This document shows positions 1-7,092 of a stretch of 19,650 nucleotides of DNA, one piece after another. The first letter of the stretch is position 1; the number at the start of each line of letters is the position of its first letter. The DNA is taken from NCBI RefSeq assembly GCF_000721105.1, contig NZ_JOEV01000085.1, forward strand, positions 1 through 19,650. The letters are read 5' to 3'. Both the position numbers and the translations under genes were made by a program. A model generated the notes under the pieces. The model worked only from the letters and a program-made list of their open reading frames with translations. It searched no databases and was not told the DNA's origin. This stretch comes from Streptomyces cellulosae (GTDB lineage Bacteria; Actinomycetota; Actinomycetes; Streptomycetales; Streptomycetaceae).

Positions 1-1
1 C

Positions 2-571
2 GCCCTGCTGCGCACCATGAAGGTGATGGGCCAGGGCCGGCCGGGCGGCACCAGCTTCATGGAGGACTACACCTACCACCTCGGCCCCGGCACCCCGCGT
101 GTCCTGGGCGCCCACATGCTGGAGGTCTGCCCCTCCATCGCCGCAGCCCGTCCCCGCTGCGAGATCCATCCCCTCTCGATCGGCGGCCGCGAAGACCCGG
201 TCCGCCTGGTCTTCGACGCCGCTCCCGGCGCCGCCCTCGTTGTCGGCCTCTCGGACCTCGGGGACCGGTTCAGGCTGACCGCCAACGCCGTCGACGTCAT
301 CGCCCCCAGCGAACCCCTGCGCCGTCTGCCGGTCGCCCGCGCCGTATGGAAGCCCCGCCCCTCCCTCGCGGAGTCCGCCGAGAACTGGCTGCTGGCCGGC
401 GCTCCGCACCACACCGTGCTCAGCTCGGCCGTGGACCTCGAGACGCTGAGCGGCTACTCCGCCATGACCGGCGTCGAACTGCTCACCATCGACGAGAACA
501 CCACCACCGAGCAGTTCACCAAGGAAGTCCGCTGGAACGCCGCCTACCACCGCCTCGCCCAGGCCCTGTGA
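2..571 (+). CDS. araA: L-arabinose isomerase, C-terminal part (5' end outside window)
   Basis: The enzyme interconverts L-arabinose and L-ribulose in the cytoplasm, the first step of the isomerase route for arabinose. The reading frame is open from base 2 with no credible start, so the gene begins upstream of the window. About 189 of roughly 500 residues are visible. Recognisable AraA segments are [12 protein letters not shown] followed by [13 protein letters not shown] near the start of the fragment, then [18 protein letters not shown] and the near C-terminal HHTV motif. The second His of that motif corresponds to the metal-binding His of the family. The C-terminus ([13 protein letters not shown]) ends where the family normally ends. 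The next gene, araD, starts 35 bases downstream, so the two were an arabinose operon. The visible part shows no damage. Confidence 0.95.
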   Translation, partial: ALLRTMKVMGQGRPGGTSFMEDYTYHLGPGTPRVLGAHMLEVCPSIAAARPRCEIHPLSIGGREDPVRLVFDAAPGAALVVGLSDLGDRFRLTANAVDVIAPSEPLRRLPVARAVWKPRPSLAESAENWLLAGAPHHTVLSSAVDLETLSGYSAMTGVELLTIDENTTTEQFTKEVRWNAAYHRLAQAL

Positions 572-590
572 AGCCCGTGCCCCGCATCCG

Positions 591-596
591 AGGAGA
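591..596 (+). promoter_or_regulatory. Ribosome binding site of araD
   Basis: AGGAGA lies 10 bases before the ATG at 607. It supports that start and shows the 5' end of the damaged araD is still equipped for translation. Confidence 0.6.
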
Positions 597-606
597 CGAA
601 CGACCG

Positions 607-1112
607 ATGACCGCTCATGTCCGCGCCGGTCTGCGGCAAGAGGTCCTGGACGCGAACCTGGCCATCCCCCAAGTCGGCCTGGCGACGCTGACCTGGGGCA
701 ATGTGAGCGGCGTCGACCGCGAGGCGGGGGTCTTCGTCATCAAGCCCTCCGGCGTCCCGTATGAGGACCTCACCCTCGACCACCTGGTGACCGTTCGCCT
801 GTCCGACGGCGCCGTCGTCGACGGTGACCTGCGCCCCTCCACCGACACCGAGACCCACCGCTGCCTCTACCTGGCGTTCGGGTCCATCGGGGGCGTCACC
901 CACACCACGGCCCCTTCACCTGGGGCAGCACCGCCCGCACGTCCCTCGAACACGCCATCATCTGCGAGGCCGTCGCCGACATCGCCCTCCACACCATGAC
1001 CCTCTCCCCGATCGCCCCACCACCCGACCACCTCCTCGACCGCCACTACACCCGCAAACACGGCCCCGACGCCTACTACGGCAACCCGGACATGACAGCC
1101 GCCCCCGGATGA
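607..1112 (+). pseudogene. araD: L-ribulose-5-phosphate 4-epimerase, internal deletion plus frameshift
   Basis: AraD converts L-ribulose 5-phosphate to D-xylulose 5-phosphate using a bound metal. Codons 1-100 from the ATG at 607 read as a normal N-terminus, with [27 protein letters not shown] and IGGVTHT. At 901-908 the sequence jumps to HHGPFTWG in another frame, then continues through ICEAVADIA and LLDRHYTRKHGPDAYYGN to a TGA at 1110-1112. In intact family members the first HTH motif and the HGPF motif are about 70-75 residues apart. That stretch is missing, and by the frame change the deletion length is 1 modulo 3. The second His of the metal pair and the catalytic Asp region are lost, so the product cannot be active. 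In the original frame, translation runs on to a stop at 999. The junction lies in a CAC/ACC-rich stretch that fits slippage between short repeats. An assembly error is the main alternative. Confidence 0.88.
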
Positions 1113-1120
1113 CCGCTGCC

Positions 1121-1147
1121 GCCGCCGTCGACCGAGCCGACGGCGGC
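1121..1147. terminator. Hairpin between convergent araD and idnD-like genes
   Basis: A perfect 10-bp stem (GCCGCCGTCG at 1121-1130, complement at 1138-1147) with a 7-base loop starts 9 bases after the araD stop. It sits between two converging genes, so it may act in both directions. There is no T-tract, which is common for actinobacterial terminators. Confidence 0.6.
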
Positions 1148-1202
1148 TCAGGTGCGAGGGGTCGCCGGGCCATCAGGCCGTCGTATCCCATGCCCGTCCG
1201 TG

Positions 1203-2312
1203 TCAGGGCGTCGTCGGGTCCGCGAAGTCGAGCAGCACCTTGCACGACCGCGCCGGGTCCGCCGCCAGTTCGAAGGCCTCGACCGTGCGTGCCACCGGGA
1301 GTACGGACGTCACCACCGGGTCGACCGGGAGGCGGCCGTCGGCCAGCGCTCGGAGCACCTCGGCGAGCTCGGTGTCGAAGCGGAAGGAGCCGACCAGCCG
1401 TAGCTCCCTCGTGATCACGGCGTTCGCTGCCACCGGGGTGTCCCCGGGCGGGAGCAGGCCGAGGCCCACCACCAGGCCGCCCCGGTCCACTCCGTACACG
1501 CAGGTGCGCAGTCCGGCGGGGTTGCCCGAGGACTCGATGGCGATGTCCGCCGCCAGTTCCTCCAGTACGTCGTCGGCGCTCGAGGGACCGCCCACCCGGA
1601 CGGTCGAGTCGGCGCCCACCTGTTTCGCGACGGCCAGCGGCGCCTCGTGGACGTCGGTCACGGTGATCTCACCGGCGCCGGCGGCGCGCAGGGCCGCGAC
1701 CACCAGGCAGCCGATCGGGCCGGCCCCGGTGACCAGGACCCGCTTCCCGCGGACGTCGCCGGCCTGCCGTACCGCGTGCCAGGCGACCGCCGCGGGCTCG
1801 GCGACCGCGGCGAGCCGCATGTCCAGGCCCTCGGGGAGGGGCAGTACCCGGTCCGCGGGCACCACCAGGACCTCCGCGAAGCCGCCCTGGACGTGCGGGT
1901 TGCGGGCGGCGCTGCCCAGATAGCCGGTGTCCAGGCAGGTGTTGCGCCGCCCGGCGCGGCACTGGCGGCATCTGCCGCAGGAGGCCAGCGGGTGTACGGC
2001 CACCGGGGTCCCGGGCGGAGGGGCCTGTGTGCCGGGGCCCGCCGCGCGTACCCGGCCGACGATCTCGTGGCCCAGGACGAGCGGTTCGCGCAGCCGGAAC
2101 TCGCCGACCGCGCCGTGCCGCCAGTAGTGCAGGTCGGAGCCGCAGATCCCGCCGTAGCGGATGTCGACCGCCACCTCGCCGGGGCCCGGCTGCGGCACCG
2201 GTCGTTCCTCCAGGCGCAGGTCGCCCGCCCCACGGGCCACGACCGCTCGCATCGTCGGTGAGATCGATGAAATCGATGATTTTGCTGGCTTTGATGAGTT
2301 CGATGAGTTCAT
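1203..2312 (-). CDS. idnD: Zinc-dependent alcohol dehydrogenase, L-idonate 5-dehydrogenase-like
   Basis: This is a medium-chain dehydrogenase that probably oxidises a polyol or aldonate; the closest type I recognise is L-idonate 5-dehydrogenase (idonate to 5-ketogluconate). Catalytic-zinc ligands are visible as GGICGSD (Cys57) and GHE (His82-Glu83). The structural zinc site is the four Cys of CGRCRQC...C (112, 115, 118, 126), and the NAD-binding turn is VTGAGPIG. I chose the ATG at 2312 because TCCTTCT at 2321-2327 (AGAAGGA on the coding strand) lies 8 bases upstream. The next ATG, at 2252, has no Shine-Dalgarno sequence but matches the normal start of the family (MRAVV). The 20-residue extension is Ser-rich and compositionally odd. 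The gene follows the SDR gene after 14 bases, the usual idnO/idnD pairing. The exact substrate is not proven; sorbitol or threonine-type dehydrogenases are alternatives. Confidence 0.85.
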   Translation of the reverse strand: MNSSNSSKPAKSSISSISPTMRAVVARGAGDLRLEERPVPQPGPGEVAVDIRYGGICGSDLHYWRHGAVGEFRLREPLVLGHEIVGRVRAAGPGTQAPPPGTPVAVHPLASCGRCRQCRAGRRNTCLDTGYLGSAARNPHVQGGFAEVLVVPADRVLPLPEGLDMRLAAVAEPAAVAWHAVRQAGDVRGKRVLVTGAGPIGCLVVAALRAAGAGEITVTDVHEAPLAVAKQVGADSTVRVGGPSSADDVLEELAADIAIESSGNPAGLRTCVYGVDRGGLVVGLGLLPPGDTPVAANAVITRELRLVGSFRFDTELAEVLRALADGRLPVDPVVTSVLPVARTVEAFELAADPARSCKVLLDFADPTTP

Positions 2313-2326
2313 GTGCTCGGTCCTTC

Positions 2327-3106
2327 TCAGATGACCGCGGTCAGGCCGCCGTCGACGGCGATCACCTGGCCGTTGACGAAGTCCGACGCGGGGGCGGCGA
2401 GCCACACCAGCGTTCCGACGAGATCCTCGACAGAGGCCCAGCGACCGGCCGGGGTGCGGCCCCGGATCCAGGAGTCGAAGGCCGGGTCGTCGACGAGGGG
2501 ACGGGTGAGTTCGGTGACCACGTAGCCGGGTGCCAGGCCGTTGACCGTCAGCCCCGAGCCGGCCCACTCCGCGCACATGCCCCGGGTCAGCATCGCGAGG
2601 CCGCCCTTGGACGCCGCGTAGGCGGCGATGCCGGGGCGGGCGAGCCAGGTCTGTACGGAACAGATGTTGACGATCTTTCCGTGGCCGCGCCCGACCATGC
2701 CCGCGGCCACCGCCCGGCCGACCAGGAAGGCGCTGGTGAGGTTGGTGTGCAGGACCCGCTCGAAGTTCACGGCCAAGACCTCGAGGAGCGGTTCGCGGTG
2801 CTGTACGCCGGTGTTGTTGACCAGGATGTCCAGCGGGCCGAGCCGGTCCTCGATCTGCTGGACGCCCGCCTGCACGGCCGCCTCGTCGGTGACGTCGAAG
2901 GGCACGGCGTGCACCGTGGTCCCGGTGCGGGCGGCGAGGTCGGCGCGGGCCCGTTCCAGGGCCTCGGGGTCGCGGCCGTTGAGCACGAGTTCGGCGCCCG
3001 CCTCGGCCAGTCCCGCCGCCAGGGCGGCTCCGATGCCCTTGCTGGAACCGGTGACCAGGGCCAGCCGCCCGGAGAGGTCGAACAGCGCGGGGCCCTTGGC
3101 CGTCAT
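2327..3106 (-). CDS. idnO: Short-chain dehydrogenase, gluconate 5-dehydrogenase-like
   Basis: Classical SDR of 259 residues. The cofactor motif TGSSKGIG is at 19-26 and NNTG at 97-100. The catalytic residues are Asn122, Ser150 (NICS), Tyr163 and Lys167 (YAASK). The C-terminus ends in NGQVIAVDGGL, as in the family. The overall pattern, including LVNNTGVQHREPLLE, resembles IdnO/gluconate 5-dehydrogenases, which reduce 5-ketogluconate to D-gluconate. Together with the zinc dehydrogenase downstream it would interconvert L-idonate and D-gluconate, which fits a gluconokinase-like gene on the other side of the shared promoter region. Its ATG overlaps the stop of the upstream reductase gene by 4 bases (ATGA), so translation is probably coupled. 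Many SDRs share these motifs, so the substrate is inference from family resemblance and context. Confidence 0.85.
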   Translation of the reverse strand: MTAKGPALFDLSGRLALVTGSSKGIGAALAAGLAEAGAELVLNGRDPEALERARADLAARTGTTVHAVPFDVTDEAAVQAGVQQIEDRLGPLDILVNNTGVQHREPLLEVLAVNFERVLHTNLTSAFLVGRAVAAGMVGRGHGKIVNICSVQTWLARPGIAAYAASKGGLAMLTRGMCAEWAGSGLTVNGLAPGYVVTELTRPLVDDPAFDSWIRGRTPAGRWASVEDLVGTLVWLAAPASDFVNGQVIAVDGGLTAVI

Positions 3107-4005
3107 GAGTGGTCTCCCGTCGGAACGGATCCGTAGTAGTGCATGAGCGCGGCGTTGTCGGCGTCGCCGTGGCCCGCGGCGGCGAGCCAGCGGTGCAGTT
3201 CGGAGACGGCGGTGGTGACCGGGAGCGGGACTCCCGCCGAGCGCGCGTAGTCGCGGGCCGCCTCCAGGTCCTTGACCATGTTGCTGACCCGTCCGGTGGG
3301 CGTGAGGTCGACTTCGGCGAACTTGAGGAAGAACTCCTGGAGGAGCACCGAGTCGGCCCTGCCCCCGGTGAGCGCCGCCCGTACCTGCCGGGGTGGCAGA
3401 CCGGCCGCCCGCACCAGGGCGGCGGCCTCGGCGAGGGCGGCGAATCCGCAGCCGACCAGCACCTGGTTGACGGACTTGACCAGCTGTCCCGAGCCGGGCG
3501 GGCCGATGTGGGTGAGGCGGGAGGAGAGCGCGTCGAGCACGGGCAGCGCCCGTTCCACGTCCTCCTCCTCGCCGCCGAGCATCAGCGTCAACTCACCGCG
3601 TTCCGCACCCGGTACACCGCCCGACAAGGGAGCGTCGACCCAGCCGGCGCCGAGCTTCGCGGCGCGTGCGGCGAAGGCGCGGGTGCGGCCGGGATCGATG
3701 CTGGACATGTCGATGACGAGGACGCCCTCGGGCGCGGCGGTGAGGACCCCTTCGGGGCCGAAGACCACCTGTTCGACGATGTCGGCGGTGTTGAGCGACA
3801 GGATCACCGTGGCGGAGGAGGAAGAGGAGGAAGCGAGCAGTGCCGCCGAGTCCACCGGTTCCGCCCCGTCCCCGGCGAGTTCCGCCATCGCGTCCTGCCG
3901 GACGTCGTAGACCCGCACGGTGCGCCGGCGCTCCAGCAGCCTGCGGGCGATGGCCGACCCCATGACTCCGAGCCCGGCGACCCCCACCTCCGGATGTCCT
4001 GTCAC
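3103..4005 (-). CDS. NAD(P)-dependent beta-hydroxyacid dehydrogenase (HIBADH family)
   Basis: A 300-residue member of the 3-hydroxyisobutyrate / tartronate semialdehyde reductase family, first gene of a three-gene minus-strand operon. The N-terminal Rossmann turn GLGVMG is at 11-16. The substrate motif DAPLSGG is at 124-130, and GSGQLVKSVNQ carries the catalytic Lys177. The C-terminal all-alpha domain includes KDLEAARDYA. The start is a GTG at 4005 with AGG-rich Shine-Dalgarno sequence (AGAAGGTAGG) just upstream. Residues 59-64 are a run of six Ser encoded by a GAGGAG-type tract, lying between the beta strands of the nucleotide-binding domain. The reaction could be reduction of tartronate semialdehyde or oxidation of a sugar acid such as threonate. 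It is not a full-length 6-phosphogluconate dehydrogenase. A second member of the same family lies at 6184-7092. Confidence 0.88.
   Translation of the reverse strand: MTGHPEVGVAGLGVMGSAIARRLLERRRTVRVYDVRQDAMAELAGDGAEPVDSAALLASSSSSSATVILSLNTADIVEQVVFGPEGVLTAAPEGVLVIDMSSIDPGRTRAFAARAAKLGAGWVDAPLSGGVPGAERGELTLMLGGEEEDVERALPVLDALSSRLTHIGPPGSGQLVKSVNQVLVGCGFAALAEAAALVRAAGLPPRQVRAALTGGRADSVLLQEFFLKFAEVDLTPTGRVSNMVKDLEAARDYARSAGVPLPVTTAVSELHRWLAAAGHGDADNAALMHYYGSVPTGDHS
3814..3833. repeat. GAGGAR purine tract inside the HIBADH-family gene
   Basis: A purine-only trinucleotide tract (GGA GGA GGA AGA GGA GGA AG) encodes the six-Ser run on the minus strand. It is in frame and in multiples of three, so length changes would add or remove Ser without breaking the gene. 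Confidence 0.55.
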
Positions 4006-4193
4006 TCTGACCTACCTTCTGAACCAAATGCTGTAACGAGAACAACATACTGTGCTTAGCGGTGTAGTGATGCCCTTCAGGCCGTTCTATGTCCAACATA
4101 TTGGTTTGGATTCCACATACTGTTACGGTCCTCGGCGTTCGCGGATGTACGTCGTGCCCCCACGTCCGTCGGGACGGAACGGAGACCAAGACG
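4006..4193. promoter_or_regulatory. Divergent control region of the dehydrogenase operon and the kinase gene
   Basis: This 188-base gap is visibly AT-richer than its surroundings. For the kinase, TTGGTT (4101-4106), a 17-base spacer and TACGGT (4124-4129) form a plausible sigma-70-like promoter. The spacer contains ACATACTGT (4115-4123). The same nonamer occurs exactly 70 bases earlier (4045-4053), and a related CCAAATGCTGTAAC lies at 4024-4037 in front of the minus-strand operon. A near-palindrome CCAACATATTGG (4093-4104) overlaps the -35. These look like operator sites. The promoter of the minus operon is not clear to me. Confidence 0.6.
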
Positions 4194-5693
4194 GTGACGA
4201 AGGACGAAACCCAGGTAGTGCTCGGGATAGATCTGGGCACCACCGCCACCAAGGTGGTCGCGGTGGACGGTGCCTGCCGGGTGGTCTCGACCGTCGAACG
4301 TCCCGCACCCCTGCGCACCGGGCGGCACGGGGAGGCCGTCCACGACCCGGACACGGTGCTGGCCGGAGTGAGAGGCGCGGTCCTGGAGAGCGCCGGGATC
4401 TGTGCCGGGCGCGGACTCACGGTCGTCGCCCTCTCCTTCAGTGCGGCCCTGCACACCCTGCTCGCCCTGGATTCCTCCGGCGAACCGCTCACCCCAGCGC
4501 TGAGCTGGGCGGACACCCGGGCCGCCGACATCGCCGGACGTCTGCGGGCAGCCGGCGGCGCCGACGCCCTGCACCGGGCGACCGGAACCCCCGTGCACTC
4601 CATGGCCCCGCTCACCAAGCTCGCCTGGTTCACGGCGCACGAGCCGGAACTCGTCCGGCGTACGGCCGCCTGGTGCGGTCTGAAGGACTACGTCCTCTCC
4701 CGGTTCACGGGCAGGCTGGTCACCGACCTGTCCTGCGCCTCCGCCACCGGCCTGCTCGACATGCGCACCACCCGATGGCACGGCCCCGCCCTGGACGTCA
4801 CCGGGGTGAGCGCCGACCGGCTGCCCGAACTGGTGCCGCCGACCGCCGTGTTCACGCTGCTCCCGGAAGCCGCCGCCGCGCTGGGGCTGCCCGCCGGACT
4901 GCCCGTGGTCGCGGGCGCCGGAGACGGCCCGCTGGCCAATCTCGCCGTCGGGGCCACCGCGCCGGCCACCGCCGCGCTGTCCCTCGGCACCAGCGGCGCC
5001 CTCCGCGTCGTACGTGACCGGCCGGGCGTGGACGAACGCTGCCGGGTGTTCTGCTACTACCTCACCGACGGGCTGTGGGTGCTCGGCGGGGCGGTCAGCA
5101 ACGCCGGGGTCGTCGCCCAGTGGGCGGCCGAGTCCTTCGGCGGCGTCGACGTCGGCGACCTGCTGAAGGAGGCGGCCCAGGTGGAGCCGGGCTCGGAGGG
5201 CCTGATCGCCCTGCCCTACCTGCTCGGGGAGCGCGCACCCTGGTGGGACCCGGACGCGCGCGGCGCCCTGATCGGGCTGCGCCGCGGACACGGCAGGGCC
5301 CACATGACCCGGGCCATGATCGAGGGTGTCGGACGGCAACTCGCCCTCGTACGCGACTCCTTGCTCGCCGCAGACGCCCCGATCACCTCGGTACGGGCCA
5401 CCGGGGGCGCGCTGCGTTCCATCCTGTGGGCGGAGATCGTCGCCGCCGCGCTCGACATGCCGTTGGAGATCACCGACGACGCCGCGGGCTCGGGCTTCGG
5501 TGCCGCGCTGCTGGCCCGGCACGCGCTCGGTGCCCTGCCCTCGCTGACCGCGCCGGTGCCGGGTGCCCGCGCCCACCGCACCGTGACCCCCGACCGGACG
5601 GCGGTGCGGCGGCTGGCAGAGACGCGGGAACTCGGCGAACAGCTGTATCAACTCCTGGGCGCGGTGCAGGGGTTGGCGGCTGCTCCCCGGTAA
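4194..5693 (+). CDS. gntK: FGGY-family carbohydrate kinase, gluconokinase-like
   Basis: A 499-residue cytoplasmic sugar kinase that transfers ATP phosphate to a sugar or sugar acid. The first ATP motif GIDLGTTATK is at 11-20. The catalytic-Asp region follows as LSWADTRA, then the phosphate motif AGAGDGPLANLAVGA, SLGTSGALR, LPYLLGERAPWWDPDARG and the adenosine-binding TGGALRSILWAEIVAAAL near the C-terminus. Length and motifs are complete. The start is GTG 4194 with GGAG at 4181-4184. The in-frame ATG at 4089 would read through the operator region and is not credible. Gluconokinases of the FGGY (Bacillus GntK) type match best, and divergence from idnO/idnD-like genes supports gluconate. Xylulokinase is the main alternative. 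The product 6-phosphogluconate would normally go to Gnd, whose gene is only a remnant just downstream. Confidence 0.87.
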   Translation: MTKDETQVVLGIDLGTTATKVVAVDGACRVVSTVERPAPLRTGRHGEAVHDPDTVLAGVRGAVLESAGICAGRGLTVVALSFSAALHTLLALDSSGEPLTPALSWADTRAADIAGRLRAAGGADALHRATGTPVHSMAPLTKLAWFTAHEPELVRRTAAWCGLKDYVLSRFTGRLVTDLSCASATGLLDMRTTRWHGPALDVTGVSADRLPELVPPTAVFTLLPEAAAALGLPAGLPVVAGAGDGPLANLAVGATAPATAALSLGTSGALRVVRDRPGVDERCRVFCYYLTDGLWVLGGAVSNAGVVAQWAAESFGGVDVGDLLKEAAQVEPGSEGLIALPYLLGERAPWWDPDARGALIGLRRGHGRAHMTRAMIEGVGRQLALVRDSLLAADAPITSVRATGGALRSILWAEIVAAALDMPLEITDDAAGSGFGAALLARHALGALPSLTAPVPGARAHRTVTPDRTAVRRLAETRELGEQLYQLLGAVQGLAAAPR

Positions 5694-6183
5694 GGGCGGG
5701 CGTAAGGGGTTGAGGTGAGACTGCGGTCATCCGCGGCCGCCGACCGCCGGTCAGCTCTGCCCGGCCATGACCACACCTGCGCCCGCGCCCCCGTCCCCGG
5801 GCGCCGGCGGGCACGGGCCGCGGACATGGCGGGGGCGGACACGGACCGACGTACCGCCTCCTCGACCGCCCAGCGGCCCTCGCCGGAGTCGTCGACGCGG
5901 CCGGCGAGGGTGGCCGGGCCCGGGTCCTGGTCCAGGGCCCGCGCCAGGAGGTCGAGCAGCCAGGAGCGGACGACCGTGCCGTGCCGCCAGGAGGCGAGCA
6001 CCTAGGGCCCTTCTGATGGATCTCCGCGGCGTCGCGACGCCCGGCACGCCCGCTCACCGCACGGCGCGAAGGGCCAGGTGGCTCCGCCACATGACCCTCC
6101 ACGCCGCACGGCGATCGCACGCACCGAACGCCGCTCCTTCTCCCACGGAGCCTGCATGTGTCTTCAGCCCTTCGTGGGGTGAA
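5694..6183. other. 490-base gap with no intact gene
   Basis: This stretch lies between the converging ends of the kinase gene and the second minus-strand operon. The only recognisable content is a gnd remnant at 5816-6001. I find no intact coding region in the remainder, and no strong terminator. GCGGTC at 5723-5728 can pair with GACCGC at 5740-5745, which is weak. Confidence 0.6.
5816..6001 (-). pseudogene. gnd: Remnant of NAD-type 6-phosphogluconate dehydrogenase
   Basis: Read on the minus strand from 6001, 62 codons give a clear piece of the short (about 300-residue) 6-phosphogluconate dehydrogenase. It contains SWRHGTVVRSWLLDLLARAL, then VDDSGEGRWAVEEAV and SAPAMSAA, in the order and spacing of the family's C-terminal domain. 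Immediately before it, in frame, is a TAG stop. After AMSAA the frame continues into unrelated Arg/Pro-rich sequence, and a neighbouring frame stops at 5751. There is no Rossmann domain, and the family's final helix is absent. The fragment points in the same direction as the 9139-6184 operon and lies 182 bases beyond its last gene, so it was probably the last gene of that operon. Gnd would oxidise 6-phosphogluconate, the expected product of the adjacent kinase. Confidence 0.8.
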
Positions 6184-7092
6184 TCAGGGAGGAGCGGGGG
6201 AGTGGGGCGAGCCGTCGCGCAGCAGGCCGAGGACGACGCTGTTGTCCAGGTCGCCCAGGCCCTGTGCCTCGATGGCCGCGTACAGGCCGGCGACGGTGGT
6301 GGAGAGCGGCAGCGTGACACCTTCGTCGTCGGCGCTGTCCAGGACGAACCCGAGGTCCTTGTGGAGGTAGCGGGCCGGGCCGGACGGGCTGAAGTCGCCC
6401 TCGGCCAGGTGGTGACGTTTCTGTGTCAGCACCTCGGAGGAGGCGAGGCCGCCGGCCAGTACGTCGAGCAGCGCGGCGGGGTCGAGGCCGCCGCGTTCGC
6501 CGAGCAGTACGGCCTCGGCGAGCGCGACCAGGGTTCCGGCGACGACGAGTTGGTTGCACGCCTTGGCGAGCGAGCCGGCGCCGGTGTCACCCATCCGCCG
6601 TACGGTCGAGCCCATCGCCTCCAGATACGGGCGGACCCGTGCGACCGCCTCGACCGGGCCCCCGGCCATGATCGACAGACCGGCCTCGCGGGCGCCGGTC
6701 ACCCCGCCGCTGACGGGAGCGTCGACGACCGTGATCCCCTGCGGGAGCAGCCTCTCCGCGAGGGCGCGCACCGCGACGGGGGAGACGGTGCCCATCACCA
6801 CCAGGGTGTCCATGACCGGCCGACCGGAGCGCAGTCCGCCCGGGCCGTCCAGCAGTTCGATCACCTGGGGGAGGTCGGGGAGCATGGTGAGGACGACCGG
6901 TGCGGCGGCCGCCACCTGCTCCGGGCCGGCGGCGGTGCGACAGCCGGCGGCCGCGGCGGCCTCCAGCGGGGGCCTGCCGCGGTTCCAGGCGAGGACGTCG
7001 AATCCGGCCCGGGCGAGGTTCACCGCCATGGGCAGCCCCATCGCCCCGAGCCCCACGAAGCCGACGGTGCCCATGGGTCCGGTCCCGTTCAC
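6184..7092 (-). CDS. Second HIBADH-family NAD(P)-dependent oxidoreductase
   Basis: A 302-residue beta-hydroxyacid dehydrogenase, last intact gene of a three-gene minus-strand operon. The Rossmann turn GLGAMG is at 14-19. The substrate motif DAPVSGG is at 124-130, GAGSLAKACNQ carries catalytic Lys177, and the C-terminal domain contains HKDLGFVLD. I chose GTG 7092 because it overlaps the upstream stop as GTGA, and GGGAG lies 7 bases before it. An ATG at 7074 is a weaker alternative. It aligns residue for residue in the key motifs with the protein at 3103-4005 but differs widely elsewhere, so the two are old paralogues rather than a recent duplication. Tartronate semialdehyde reductase, 3-hydroxyisobutyrate dehydrogenase and sugar-acid dehydrogenases share this fold; the substrate is unknown. 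Confidence 0.87.
   Translation of the reverse strand: MNGTGPMGTVGFVGLGAMGLPMAVNLARAGFDVLAWNRGRPPLEAAAAAGCRTAAGPEQVAAAAPVVLTMLPDLPQVIELLDGPGGLRSGRPVMDTLVVMGTVSPVAVRALAERLLPQGITVVDAPVSGGVTGAREAGLSIMAGGPVEAVARVRPYLEAMGSTVRRMGDTGAGSLAKACNQLVVAGTLVALAEAVLLGERGGLDPAALLDVLAGGLASSEVLTQKRHHLAEGDFSPSGPARYLHKDLGFVLDSADDEGVTLPLSTTVAGLYAAIEAQGLGDLDNSVVLGLLRDGSPHSPAPP

Noticed and set aside
4089..4193. ATG at 4089 as start of the kinase gene
   Set aside because: The extra 35 residues do not resemble the family, have no ribosome binding site and would run through the predicted promoter and operators. GTG 4194 has GGAG at the right distance.
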